From IMG/VR virus record IMGVR_UViG_3300021087_001011, positions 1-40,178 of that record: a stretch of DNA of 40,178 nt. One strand, given 5' to 3'. Of the stretch, positions 29,118-37,576 are shown in pieces. A model generated the notes under the pieces. It had not been told where the DNA came from and did not search any database. It worked only from the letters and a program-made list of their open reading frames with translations. Both the position numbers and the translations under genes were made by a program. The stretch's first letter is position 1. Each line of letters opens with the position of its first letter. Source of the DNA: a virus.

Positions 29118-29397
29118 ATAACTCCAATAACATTATATACTTTTCCCACGCCTTTTGCAATCCTTTATGTTTCCAACATAGCTTAACTGCATCTGGTGTA
29201 ATGTAACGATGACGTCTTTTGAACTCATCTTCTACGTGTGCTTTCTCACTTTTAGATACCATTTGTCTTTCGGCAGTATAATTTCCTACTTCTCGTTGAT
29301 ATACAGTTTCTCCACCATCTGGCGATTCGTAAATATATTTTATTCCTAGTTTTTTAGCTACTACTTCTTTTTTTGTAATTTCTCTAGCTTTTTTCAT
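29098..29397 (-). CDS. hypothetical protein, 99 aa
   Basis: The ATG at 29397 gives MKKAREITKKEVVAKKLGIK, and keeps the overlap with the previous gene to 14 bases; the other start at 29433 is less likely. Contains KYIYESPDGGETVYQRE, a phrase familiar from phage replication-region proteins. No function known. Confidence 0.55.
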   Translation of the reverse strand: MKKAREITKKEVVAKKLGIKYIYESPDGGETVYQREVGNYTAERQMVSKSEKAHVEDEFKRRHRYITPDAVKLCWKHKGLQKAWEKYIMLLELYGHSEE

Positions 29398-29662
29398 AAT
29401 GTAATCCAAATAATGTTGCGTGTCTGGGATCATGAAACGTAATTTTAATATGACCTCCGTCCATTGTTTGTATTTCTTTTAAAGATAATTTTTTTTCTTT
29501 AATTAAATCTAAAAGTTGTGGTAAGTATTCTTGCGTTAACCAAACGTCTATTGGTTTCCCACTTTTTCCTGTTGGTATTTTTAACACAGGTGCTTTAATT
29601 ATAAATCCATTTTTAAGAGTTCTTTTTATTCTTTTTAGGTTTTCTCTTTTTCTTTTTGACAT
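29384..29662 (-). CDS. hypothetical basic protein, 92 aa
   Basis: The ATG at 29662 (MSKRKRENLKRIKRTLKNGF) is preferred to 29764, which would read through the neighbour's frame for 150 bases. Basic N-terminal helix, then a small alpha/beta domain ending TFHDPRHATLFGLHYEKS. Overlaps the upstream gene by 50 bases. Function unknown. Confidence 0.5.
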   Translation of the reverse strand: MSKRKRENLKRIKRTLKNGFIIKAPVLKIPTGKSGKPIDVWLTQEYLPQLLDLIKEKKLSLKEIQTMDGGHIKITFHDPRHATLFGLHYEKS

Positions 29663-29813
29663 TTTTTTTGTTGTTCCAGTTAATAGCATCGTATCCTTTC
29701 CTATATGCATCATCAGATGGACGACTTTGACCGTCCCACGCTTTACCTTTTTCGTATTGAACATCCATGTTCATACCTTTACCTTGAGGTTCTTGTTTAC
29801 TATGTCTACCCAT
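29613..29813 (-). CDS. small conserved phage protein, 66 aa
   Basis: Starts MGRHSKQEPQGKGMNMDVQY and contains KGKAWDGQSRPSDDAYRKGY. From memory, T4-like phages of marine bacteria have short proteins of this type. The C-terminus is almost all Lys, Asn and Arg. It shares TAATG with the previous gene. Function unknown. Confidence 0.55.
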   Translation of the reverse strand: MGRHSKQEPQGKGMNMDVQYEKGKAWDGQSRPSDDAYRKGYDAINWNNKKNVKKKKRKPKKNKKNS

Positions 29814-30319
29814 TATAATAACAATCCATATTCAATAGTTTCACATTGTCTTGATATATCTTTAACAAAAAATGCACACAGAGGTTCTTTACCTGTTGTG
29901 ATTGGTGTAGATATTAATTGATTATTTTTTACTTTAGGAAAATACCATTTAATATCATTATAGAAATTTAACACTTTAACTTCCATAAATTCTGCTTTAA
30001 ATCCATTTAAAGGATTAAACAAGAATGCTTGAAAACCTCTATCTGTAATACTAGTTAAAGGAACAACTTCTACAGAAGTACTATCTTCTTTATCGCCTAC
30101 ACCTATACTCCAATCTAAAGGCATTATTAATTCATTCCCACCTATATCTAAAACAATAGCCGGACTACTAAAACTTTCTATATAAATTAAAGGAATAAAA
30201 AAGAAATCGGGTTCCTTAGGATTGCTATTATCTAAAACCGAAAAACACATATCATCTGATACGTGTTCTGGTAATTTATTCAGTAAAAAAGTTTCGTTTT
30301 CTAATGTTAATATTCTCAT
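29813..30319 (-). CDS. conserved phage protein, unknown, 168 aa
   Basis: Starts MRILTLENETFLLNKLPEHV. Beta-rich with MPLDWSIGVGD, LTSITDRGFQAFLFNPLNGF, NDIKWYFPKV and a terminal CAFFVKDISRQCETIEYGLL. From memory, marine T4-like phages encode close relatives next to uvsW. Role unknown. It starts 15 bases after the UvsW stop and is presumably co-transcribed. Confidence 0.65.
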   Translation of the reverse strand: MRILTLENETFLLNKLPEHVSDDMCFSVLDNSNPKEPDFFFIPLIYIESFSSPAIVLDIGGNELIMPLDWSIGVGDKEDSTSVEVVPLTSITDRGFQAFLFNPLNGFKAEFMEVKVLNFYNDIKWYFPKVKNNQLISTPITTGKEPLCAFFVKDISRQCETIEYGLLL

Positions 30320-30334
30320 TTCTTTCTTTCTGTG

Positions 30335-31789
30335 CTAATTCCATTGTACTTTTTCTACAGTAAATGGATAGTTAGCCTCTTTATAAAATTTCTTTCTTCG
30401 TGTAAGATGCCTTTTAGCAAACTTACAAGTAGATGTTATGTCCCATATTTGAACAAAGTCTTTATCTTTTGCCTTTCTTATGCCACGACCTATTGACTGT
30501 ATTACCCTTATAAATGATTTACCTGCCTCTATTAATACTAAATTAAATATTCTAGGGATATTAATTCCAATAGATGCAACACCATATGTTGCAATTATTA
30601 TTTTATTATTTGCACTAGAAATTTGATCATATTGTTCTTTTCTATCTTGCAATTTTGTTTCGCCTTTAATAAAAACACTATTAGGAATTATTTGTTCTAA
30701 TTTTTCTCCTGCCTTTAATCTATCTACTAATATAAGTGTGTTGCCTGTTTCCTTTATTTTGCCTATTAATTTTGCTATGTATTCTAATCTATCTTGAGTT
30801 GTAACCAAATAACTTAATTCTTCTTGGTATGTTCTATGTACTAATGTGTCAACTAATTGTACTACATTAACGTGACATTTAGATAATATACCTTTATCTT
30901 GTAATTCTTTTGCAGATATTTGATTAATAACAGGACCTATAGCAACTAATAAACTTTGAAATTCAAATTGTTCTTTTGGGATTGTTCCTGTTAATCCCCA
31001 TCTTATTGGAGAATTTTTTAAATGATGTGTTAGTAATTTTTTTAAAACATCTGCTTTTGCTTGGTGCACTTCATCTATTATTAATGTTTGTACACCACTT
31101 AAAAATTCAGTTAAGGATAATGTTGATTGTCCAGCTTTTGATTTTTTATCTAAAACATTTAAAGATTGCCACGTACAAATTGTGTGTGTTTTTCCAAGTT
31201 CTTTTCTATCACCAAAGTATACTCCTACGTCTAGACCTACATTAATATAATCTTCTTCTGTTTGTGTAACTAAACTTTTATTGGGTACTATTACAACAGT
31301 TCGTCCTAGTCTTTCACATAAACTAGATAAACAAGCAGTAACAATTGTTTTCCCTGCACCAGTGGCAACTTCTTGTAATGATTGTGGTTGCTTTATAAAA
31401 TTATTAACAACATCTACTTGATAATCACGAAGTACAATTTCTTGTCCTTCACAAATGTGACCTTTGGGCCATGTTTTATTTCCAAAATAATTTTTGTCAA
31501 TAGGCTGAAATTTTAAATCATATTTCTTTCTTTTATCTTCTATTGAGCCAACTTCAACACCTTGTTTATTAAGTAATTCTAAAATTTTATCTAAATGATT
31601 AACAAAACCGCTACCACCTAAACCAAAGAAACCAATCTTACCATCCCATCTTCCTAATTTATATTGAGGCAAGTATCTTGCGTATGGAACTTCCCATTTT
31701 AAACTATTTGCTATTTTTCTTCGTACATCAACAGGTAGCCCTTCAATTTTTACATTGACTTCATCATTAATTACTATCTTACAACTCAT
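30335..31789 (-). CDS. uvsW: UvsW-type DNA/RNA helicase, 484 aa
   Basis: Superfamily-2 helicase that in T4 unwinds R-loops and branched DNA and switches origin-dependent to recombination-dependent replication. Motifs: LRDYQVDVV (Q-like), EVATGAGKTIV (140-150, Walker A), TLIIDEVHQAKA (235-246, DEVH box), RWGLTGTI (motif III), and QSIGRGIRKAKDKDF (motif VI). Length close to T4 UvsW (503 aa). The start at ATG 31789 is fixed by the ATGA overlap with the upstream stop; an earlier in-frame ATG at 31819 is less likely. Confidence 0.92.
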   Translation of the reverse strand: MSCKIVINDEVNVKIEGLPVDVRRKIANSLKWEVPYARYLPQYKLGRWDGKIGFFGLGGSGFVNHLDKILELLNKQGVEVGSIEDKRKKYDLKFQPIDKNYFGNKTWPKGHICEGQEIVLRDYQVDVVNNFIKQPQSLQEVATGAGKTIVTACLSSLCERLGRTVVIVPNKSLVTQTEEDYINVGLDVGVYFGDRKELGKTHTICTWQSLNVLDKKSKAGQSTLSLTEFLSGVQTLIIDEVHQAKADVLKKLLTHHLKNSPIRWGLTGTIPKEQFEFQSLLVAIGPVINQISAKELQDKGILSKCHVNVVQLVDTLVHRTYQEELSYLVTTQDRLEYIAKLIGKIKETGNTLILVDRLKAGEKLEQIIPNSVFIKGETKLQDRKEQYDQISSANNKIIIATYGVASIGINIPRIFNLVLIEAGKSFIRVIQSIGRGIRKAKDKDFVQIWDITSTCKFAKRHLTRRKKFYKEANYPFTVEKVQWN

Positions 31790-33069
31790 ATATTTTCCAT
31801 AACAAAATATGGATTCCAAGGACTATGTTCTTCAGTAGCATATTGAACAACCAAGTCGAACTCCTCTTCAAAAGAATTTACTTTACTGTAATTCCTTGTA
31901 GTATCAAGACATAATACGCCTTCAGGCTTCCAATTAAATCTTAATAAGGGTTTTGGAATCTTCTTATTATTAATGTACACTATTTTTGTATTATTTGCAA
32001 GACTATTATTAAGTCCATTTTCTCGAACATATTCGTTAAACTTGATACCAGATTCCATGTTTTCTAATCTAAACAATACCGAAATGTCTTTATTGTCCAC
32101 ATAGTCTTTTAAAATTTTATGTGATGCTTCTAAAGATTCAGCAGGATCTTTTTTTGGAAATACTGGTAAAACTACCAATAAAGGAATTCTTTTTAAATCA
32201 AACATTGTTTTTATTACTTGTTTTAATTCCCATTTTTTCTTTTCAACAATAACTACAGACGCTTTACGTTGAACAAGTTTTTTAGTAAACTCATCTTGAT
32301 CGGCTAACGATTGTTCTAAATGTAGTCCACTAAAATATTTTAATCCTAAATATTCTCTTCTATCTTTAAATAAAAATAAGTTACTAGGACTAGGTTGCCC
32401 AAACTTATTTACATAGTGTTCAGCTATTTTTGGTAAACAATTTTTGATTTTGAAATCATAAATTCCTGGTAGAAATTCTTGTTTATTATCATAAAAGTAT
32501 TCACATCTTTCATGAACTTCCAATAATGTTGGATCAATATCTTTTATTTTGCCTTTAAATTTCTCTACTACTTTATGAACTAAACGTTCATTATACGGAA
32601 GAACATATTTGTTTTTGTCTTTTTGTTTATGAGTTCTATAAAAAGGAAAACATTTTTTAACTTCTCCCATAAGTTTACTATATGTAACATTAAAAGGAAA
32701 CCTTATTACAAGGACTCTATGATTTGGTTCATATGCATAATAACTAAAAGGATCGTAAACAAATTCTTTATAATTTCCAATTTTAATATAAGAACTTCTG
32801 TCTATTTGTCTTAATGTTTTACGTAATATAGTTGATGATGCATGAATATCAATGTCTCTATTTTTAAATTGAGTAGAATAACTAGTTTTTAAGATTCTTT
32901 TTACAGTTGCATACTGTCTATCAGTTAAAGCAGTACCTCTATAAACTTTTTTGGCAATGTCAGTTAATATTTTTTTGTCTTTATCTAATACAATAAATGG
33001 CGGATTAACTGGTTTGTCACTCAAACCTATCATCATTTCCAAACAAGATTCGATTGAGATTTGTTGCAT
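31786..33069 (-). CDS. UvsW partner protein of unknown function, 427 aa
   Basis: The ATG at 33069 (MQQISIESCLEMMIGLSDKP) follows a leaderless promoter (33076-33104), so the TTG-start version is rejected. No Walker motifs. The C-terminal third has repeated alternating strands (ASVVIVEKKKWE, PLLVVLPVFP, KIVYINNKKIP), like a helicase-fold domain without catalytic residues. It is translationally coupled to uvsW, hinting at a two-protein complex. Family not named. Confidence 0.6.
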   Translation of the reverse strand: MQQISIESCLEMMIGLSDKPVNPPFIVLDKDKKILTDIAKKVYRGTALTDRQYATVKRILKTSYSTQFKNRDIDIHASSTILRKTLRQIDRSSYIKIGNYKEFVYDPFSYYAYEPNHRVLVIRFPFNVTYSKLMGEVKKCFPFYRTHKQKDKNKYVLPYNERLVHKVVEKFKGKIKDIDPTLLEVHERCEYFYDNKQEFLPGIYDFKIKNCLPKIAEHYVNKFGQPSPSNLFLFKDRREYLGLKYFSGLHLEQSLADQDEFTKKLVQRKASVVIVEKKKWELKQVIKTMFDLKRIPLLVVLPVFPKKDPAESLEASHKILKDYVDNKDISVLFRLENMESGIKFNEYVRENGLNNSLANNTKIVYINNKKIPKPLLRFNWKPEGVLCLDTTRNYSKVNSFEEEFDLVVQYATEEHSPWNPYFVMENI

Positions 33070-33075
33070 ACCTTT

Positions 33076-33104
33076 ATTATACTTTGGTATTATCAAAAAG
33101 TCAA
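33076..33104 (-). promoter_or_regulatory. sigma70 promoter, leaderless, for the UvsW operon
   Basis: TTGACT (33099-33104), 17-base spacer, TATAAT (33076-33081), then 6 bases (AAAGGT) to the ATG at 33069. It overlaps the 3' end of the upstream glycan gene. Confidence 0.75.
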
Positions 33105-33941
33105 TCTAGAAAATGGTAATCCTTCTGCTATTTCTTCTGTAGTCCACTCCGTATATGCATAATCTTGGAGCCATTGTTGCCTGTCGGGCATTTTTGGGTC
33201 TTCTATGTGGGAGAAATCAGTATTTCCTACGTCATATGCAAGACTGTCTTTACCTACAAATGCTGGTATTCCTTTAAGAACTGCTGTAATACCTGGGTTA
33301 CTACTTTCACTAACTACCGCCCAGCAATTTGTTAAATCAAAGTCAAAGTCATCATAACTGTTTTCTACTTGTTTAGGAATTTGCATTCCTACTTGACTTT
33401 CGTGTGTTAGATTTAATCGAACAGGACATCTAGGATGAGTTCTTATTATTATTTTTCTTTTTGAATATTTTCTAATTTTATCAATAGTTTCATGCAAATA
33501 TTCATTTAATGGTGGCATATCTTTCCATTGTTCACTTTTATCATGTTGAGAACATATTAATATATGTTCACCATCAGTCCTCCAAGGACTACATTTTAAA
33601 TTAAATTTATTTGCTCTGTCAGGACCATTATATTCTGCACCCATTGGACCAAAGTCAGCTCTTCGATTTATTCCATCAACACCAACTTTCCAAGTAATAT
33701 TTCTTTTAATACTTCCTACTTCTATTACTAATACTTTTTTATTTTGTTGATGGTATTCCCACCATATTCTTTTATTAGGCAACATCCTTCCGTGCCACAG
33801 TAATGACCATATAACAGCCACATCTGCATCTAAAGAGTTTTCAACTATTTCATGTCCTAATTTTAATAAACCTTGTTTAACTGCATTAAAAACTGGAACA
33901 CTATTTAAAGAACCAAAATTTGTAAACACACTAAACTTCAT
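33093..33941 (-). CDS. capsule-type glycosyltransferase-like protein, 282 aa
   Basis: The start at ATG 33941 is set by the ATGA overlap with the previous stop. GT-B-like protein of the kind seen in capsule polysaccharide genes: PWRTDGEHILICSQHDKSEQ, KRKIIIRTHPRC and VVSESSNPGITAVLKGIPAF. The same three blocks in the same order occur in the genes at 34774 and 35724, so these three are paralogues. Donor and acceptor unknown; probably acts on a surface or virion glycan. Confidence 0.6.
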   Translation of the reverse strand: MKFSVFTNFGSLNSVPVFNAVKQGLLKLGHEIVENSLDADVAVIWSLLWHGRMLPNKRIWWEYHQQNKKVLVIEVGSIKRNITWKVGVDGINRRADFGPMGAEYNGPDRANKFNLKCSPWRTDGEHILICSQHDKSEQWKDMPPLNEYLHETIDKIRKYSKRKIIIRTHPRCPVRLNLTHESQVGMQIPKQVENSYDDFDFDLTNCWAVVSESSNPGITAVLKGIPAFVGKDSLAYDVGNTDFSHIEDPKMPDRQQWLQDYAYTEWTTEEIAEGLPFSRLTF

Positions 33942-34777
33942 ATATTTTTCCAATACTCTTCGTTACGACCTATCATTAAATCTGTTTTTAAGCTAGTTCC
34001 TTTTTGTTTTCGAGAATCTCCTTTTAAATGATCAAGCCAGGTACCTAGTACGCAATTGATGAAAGGATGCCCGCCTCCGCCCGTCTTTGCAGTCTTATTG
34101 TATATGTTTTCGCTATAATCTAGTACATCTGCATCTTGTAGTCTTGCACTTTTTAATAGCTGTCCAAATACATATGAGTCATGCCATTCGGATAATAAAA
34201 ATATACCATTTTCGGCATCTTCATATACACGTTCAAAATCTTTTAAAAATTTTTTGCAGGAAGGATGTTTTAAATTCATTCCATAAAATCCGCACTCGGG
34301 CCATGTTTGTGAACCTCTTCCTCTACCAACAAATGTTAACCATCTTGTATCAGGAAATAATTTTGTAAAGTCATGGACGGGCCAAGGACTATGTACAACA
34401 ACATCAGCATCTATCCATATTAACCAATCTACACTTTCGTCTTCTGCACCATATAATACAGAATAAACTTTATTTGCAAATCTTATTGCGTCCCATTTAA
34501 ATTTTTTATGATGGTCACGTGGACGCTTTTCAGGAAATGGACATATACCATTTGCTTTAGGAACGTCTTTCCATTTATTTTTAAAAGCTGTTAGTTTAGT
34601 AATAACTTCACTATTATGAATTGTAGTTCTTTCATCTCCTTGTGGATTACAATTTTCTGCAAATATATCTAGTCGTATACTTTTATCTACATTTTTATTA
34701 AAAGAATCTATAAATCTTTGTCCATACAAATCCATTCCTTTTTTATTAAAGGTAGTTACTACTTTGTAATTTTTCAT
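33938..34777 (-). CDS. GT-A glycosyltransferase, 279 aa
   Basis: The DxD-type metal/nucleotide-sugar motif is in VDWLIWIDADVVVHSPW (117-132, D123 and D125), followed by a long acceptor region with WPECGFYGMNLKHP and SEWHDSYVFG. Full-length GT-A fold. Adds a sugar from a nucleotide donor; specificity unknown. Coupled to its neighbours by ATGA overlaps. Confidence 0.7.
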   Translation of the reverse strand: MKNYKVVTTFNKKGMDLYGQRFIDSFNKNVDKSIRLDIFAENCNPQGDERTTIHNSEVITKLTAFKNKWKDVPKANGICPFPEKRPRDHHKKFKWDAIRFANKVYSVLYGAEDESVDWLIWIDADVVVHSPWPVHDFTKLFPDTRWLTFVGRGRGSQTWPECGFYGMNLKHPSCKKFLKDFERVYEDAENGIFLLSEWHDSYVFGQLLKSARLQDADVLDYSENIYNKTAKTGGGGHPFINCVLGTWLDHLKGDSRKQKGTSLKTDLMIGRNEEYWKNI

Positions 34778-35724
34778 TTAACCCACTTCCTTAAATGTTT
34801 CCAAGCAGTACCATCTTTTAATTCAGCCAATGTCCAATGTACTTGTGCCATTTGTCGAACCCATAATTCTCTATCAAACTCTCTAGGTTTTTCTATTTCT
34901 GCAAATGAATGATGTGTTACAGGAGCCGATTGAGCTCGTACAGGATCAGTTATATAGGTAGGTATTCCTTCAATTACACTAGACACTGTTGGACTTGAGT
35001 TATGTCCTACAACTGCAAATGCTCCAGCATATTCATCTCTAATATCTTTTGACCAACTAACTTCTACTCCTTGAAATTGTACGTTTCGTGCTTTTATCCA
35101 TTCTCTAATCATTGCTTGATGTCTTGCAGTATTTTTGTCACCAGGATGAAATCTAATTTTAACACGTCTATCAGAATACATTCTAATTTTAGTCATGACG
35201 TCTTTTAACCAATTCATAACAGGCATACCTTCCATACTCCACCCACCATCTCTTTGGCAACAAATTAATATAAAGCCATCTCTACTTGTAGTTCTCCAAG
35301 GCTTAAGGTCTACATTAAGACTCTTTTTAATAATTTCCCATCTATTAGGATCAGGATCTTTGTTACAATATTCTGCTGTATTAGGAAATATTCCATCAAA
35401 GCCATATCTTAAATATGTTTTTTCTTGTTTAGGATCAGCCCATAAAAATAAACTACTATCAACGATTAAACATCTATTTCCTTTTTTAATTTGATTTTCA
35501 TAAACGTTTTTTCTTAAAAGTAAATGACGTGTTTGTTTTGAATCCTTATGTACAAAACCTTGAATAACAGATACATCTGCGTCTATGATTGACCAACCAT
35601 TAGAAACTAAACCCTGATCTCCACTTGCATTAACACCTTCTATAAAATTTTTTATAATTAAAGGCTTTTGTGGACTTTTGTTTCCTGGCGGAATAACTTT
35701 CATATATGCAACTACTCTTTTCAT
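34774..35724 (-). CDS. capsule-type glycosyltransferase-like protein, 316 aa
   Basis: Paralogue of 33093 and 35724. Matching blocks: PWRTTSRDGFILICCQRDGG, RRVKIRFHPGDKN, AVVGHNSSPTVSSVIEGIP, and the shared end motif HHSFAEIEKPREFDRELW. Family function inferred as sugar transfer or a related lectin-like activity. Stop and start overlap on both sides. Confidence 0.6.
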   Translation of the reverse strand: MKRVVAYMKVIPPGNKSPQKPLIIKNFIEGVNASGDQGLVSNGWSIIDADVSVIQGFVHKDSKQTRHLLLRKNVYENQIKKGNRCLIVDSSLFLWADPKQEKTYLRYGFDGIFPNTAEYCNKDPDPNRWEIIKKSLNVDLKPWRTTSRDGFILICCQRDGGWSMEGMPVMNWLKDVMTKIRMYSDRRVKIRFHPGDKNTARHQAMIREWIKARNVQFQGVEVSWSKDIRDEYAGAFAVVGHNSSPTVSSVIEGIPTYITDPVRAQSAPVTHHSFAEIEKPREFDRELWVRQMAQVHWTLAELKDGTAWKHLRKWVK

Positions 35725-36548
35725 TATTGTAAATCCATTTCTTGTAACATTTTTAATGCATTGCCATTTGATAATTCACCCGAAGTGTACTGACAGTATG
35801 CTAACCATTTTTGCCATCTCCAAATTTGTTCCTCATCTGGATACCAAGGGTTTTCTATTTTTGTTAAATCATGATTGCTAACTGGATCAGCGGCAGTAGG
35901 TGCACCTGTAAATGCTGGAACTCCAGCAATTATTCCTTCTATTGCTCCTATAGATTGATAAGTGACTAAAGCAAAAATGTTGTCATTTTTTATTTGAGAA
36001 AATATATGACCTGAACCAACTCTTTTACGTCTTTCTACTTTATCTCTAACAATAATTTTTCTATCAGTATGTTTTTGTAATGTTGCAATAGTATCTTGTA
36101 CCCACTTGTCTCGATCTACATTATAAAATCTACAAGGTTTGGGACTAGGTGTTACAAGTAATATTGCTTCACCATCTGTTCTCCAACCTTTCCATTTAAG
36201 TTCTGGATGAGAAGATTGTAAAGAAAATAGTCTATTAGGTGGAACATCTACTATTTTTTGATGTTGTACATTATTACGAATTACTCTATGCCATTCTTTT
36301 CTTTTTTGATTATTACCTATGTATCCTGTATCAACGTAATAAAAACTTCTACCAGTCCTCCAACATTCATTAATAATTTTATGATTAGTCATTCCCCTGA
36401 TAGATATAGAATTAACCAAAGGTGTTGTTTTAATATTATCCCAATGATCATATTCACTAGGGTCTGGTGAGCCTGTAACTTGTTTAATCCCAGCCATCCA
36501 GTTTTTTAGGATAGCATCATTGTGATCAACTGCATACCATTTATTCAT
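35724..36548 (-). CDS. capsule-type glycosyltransferase-like protein, 274 aa
   Basis: Third paralogue: GWRTDGEAILLVTPSPKPC, RKIIVRDKVERRK, LVTYQSIGAIEGIIAGVPAF and the end motif HDLTKIENPWYPDEEQIW. It has lost the His/Arg of the RTHP or RFHP motif (RDKV instead), so it may differ in activity. Ribosome-binding TAGGAA before the ATG. Confidence 0.6.
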   Translation of the reverse strand: MNKWYAVDHNDAILKNWMAGIKQVTGSPDPSEYDHWDNIKTTPLVNSISIRGMTNHKIINECWRTGRSFYYVDTGYIGNNQKRKEWHRVIRNNVQHQKIVDVPPNRLFSLQSSHPELKWKGWRTDGEAILLVTPSPKPCRFYNVDRDKWVQDTIATLQKHTDRKIIVRDKVERRKRVGSGHIFSQIKNDNIFALVTYQSIGAIEGIIAGVPAFTGAPTAADPVSNHDLTKIENPWYPDEEQIWRWQKWLAYCQYTSGELSNGNALKMLQEMDLQ

Positions 36549-36555
36549 ATTATTC

Positions 36556-37233
36556 CTATTTTATTAAATTTCTTTTGTTAGATTCATCAAAGTATTGTTG
36601 CCATTCATTTGCATAATCACATTGCAAATAATCTACAAACCAAGGTCCACCTTCTGTAAAATGAACGTTCTTAACATCATCTTTACGAGGATATTCTCCA
36701 ACTAACCAATTCCATTCTAAAGGTAAATCACCTATTAGATTTTCATCTGCTAACCATTTAAATTGATGTAATTGTAATCCTGTTGCACTATTAACATAAT
36801 CAGGTGTTAGTGCTGTACATTTATCACAATTCATTAACATAAAACTTGACCAATTTTTCTTTTCATATTTTGTTTGTACTTGTCCTAAAAATTTTTGTTC
36901 AGCTCTTGGTATATAATCGTGTTTACATACTTGGACAGCATATCTTTCATCTCTTAATCTCCATAATTCTGCTACATCTGTTAACATTAATTGATCACAG
37001 TCCATAAACAATGCCCAACCTTTATAATTCATTAAATGTGGAACAATAAATCTACTAAAACTAAATTCTGTTGATTCTATATTACTTCGTTCCCTAGTAA
37101 AATTGTCTTTTATATTTTGTAAGTTAACAGGAGTAATAGCAACAGGTCTGGTACTATTTTTTAATATACTATATGATAGCACATTGAACGCTACTTTTTC
37201 TTTGTTATCATATCCTATAAAAATATTAATCAT
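36556..37233 (-). CDS. GT8-like glycosyltransferase, 225 aa
   Basis: Starts MINIFIGYDNKEKVAFNVLS, typical of GT-A enzymes of the GT8 type. DxD motif in GWALFMDCDQLMLTD (72-86, D78 and D80). Later come NWSSFMLMNC and PLEWNWLVGEY, the usual acceptor/metal region. Transfers a hexose from a nucleotide sugar. The start overlaps the cupin stop by 8 bases. Confidence 0.75.
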   Translation of the reverse strand: MINIFIGYDNKEKVAFNVLSYSILKNSTRPVAITPVNLQNIKDNFTRERSNIESTEFSFSRFIVPHLMNYKGWALFMDCDQLMLTDVAELWRLRDERYAVQVCKHDYIPRAEQKFLGQVQTKYEKKNWSSFMLMNCDKCTALTPDYVNSATGLQLHQFKWLADENLIGDLPLEWNWLVGEYPRKDDVKNVHFTEGGPWFVDYLQCDYANEWQQYFDESNKRNLIK

Positions 37234-37576
37234 TCTTTTTAAATCCTGCGTTTTCTCTTTCTATATCATTATGATCAAATTGTGCCCAATATAATTCAAA
37301 TGCAATTCCGTCTTCTACACCTTCGAATTGATGATATTCTCCAGGTTTAATTCTTGTCCAATCACCAGCATTAAGTAATGTTTCATCTACTAAACCTTGA
37401 TCATCTTTCCAAACCCTTACAATCATTTTGCCTGAAACAACATAAAAGCCATTCCATTTATATTTGTGTCTATGTTTAGAACAAACTCCATTTTTTTTAA
37501 AATCTATTCTATGAAATTCTAATACGCCATTGGCGTGTATTAATTCTGTTTGTCCCCATATTTTTCCTGCTTTCAT
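37226..37576 (-). CDS. cupin-domain protein, 116 aa
   Basis: Single cupin barrel: KHRHKYKWNGFYVVSGKMIV (34-53, H35 and H37 as ligands) and GDWTRIKPGEYHQFEG, with the second His of the cupin motif. Resembles sugar epimerase/isomerase or sugar-nucleotide cupins of polysaccharide clusters. Overlaps the epimerase gene by ATGA. Confidence 0.7.
   Translation of the reverse strand: MKAGKIWGQTELIHANGVLEFHRIDFKKNGVCSKHRHKYKWNGFYVVSGKMIVRVWKDDQGLVDETLLNAGDWTRIKPGEYHQFEGVEDGIAFELYWAQFDHNDIERENAGFKKND

Noticed and set aside
33070-33096. TTG start nine codons upstream for the UvsW partner
   Set aside because: These codons lie within the promoter (-10 at 33076-33081); the ATG at 33069 fits the leaderless pattern.
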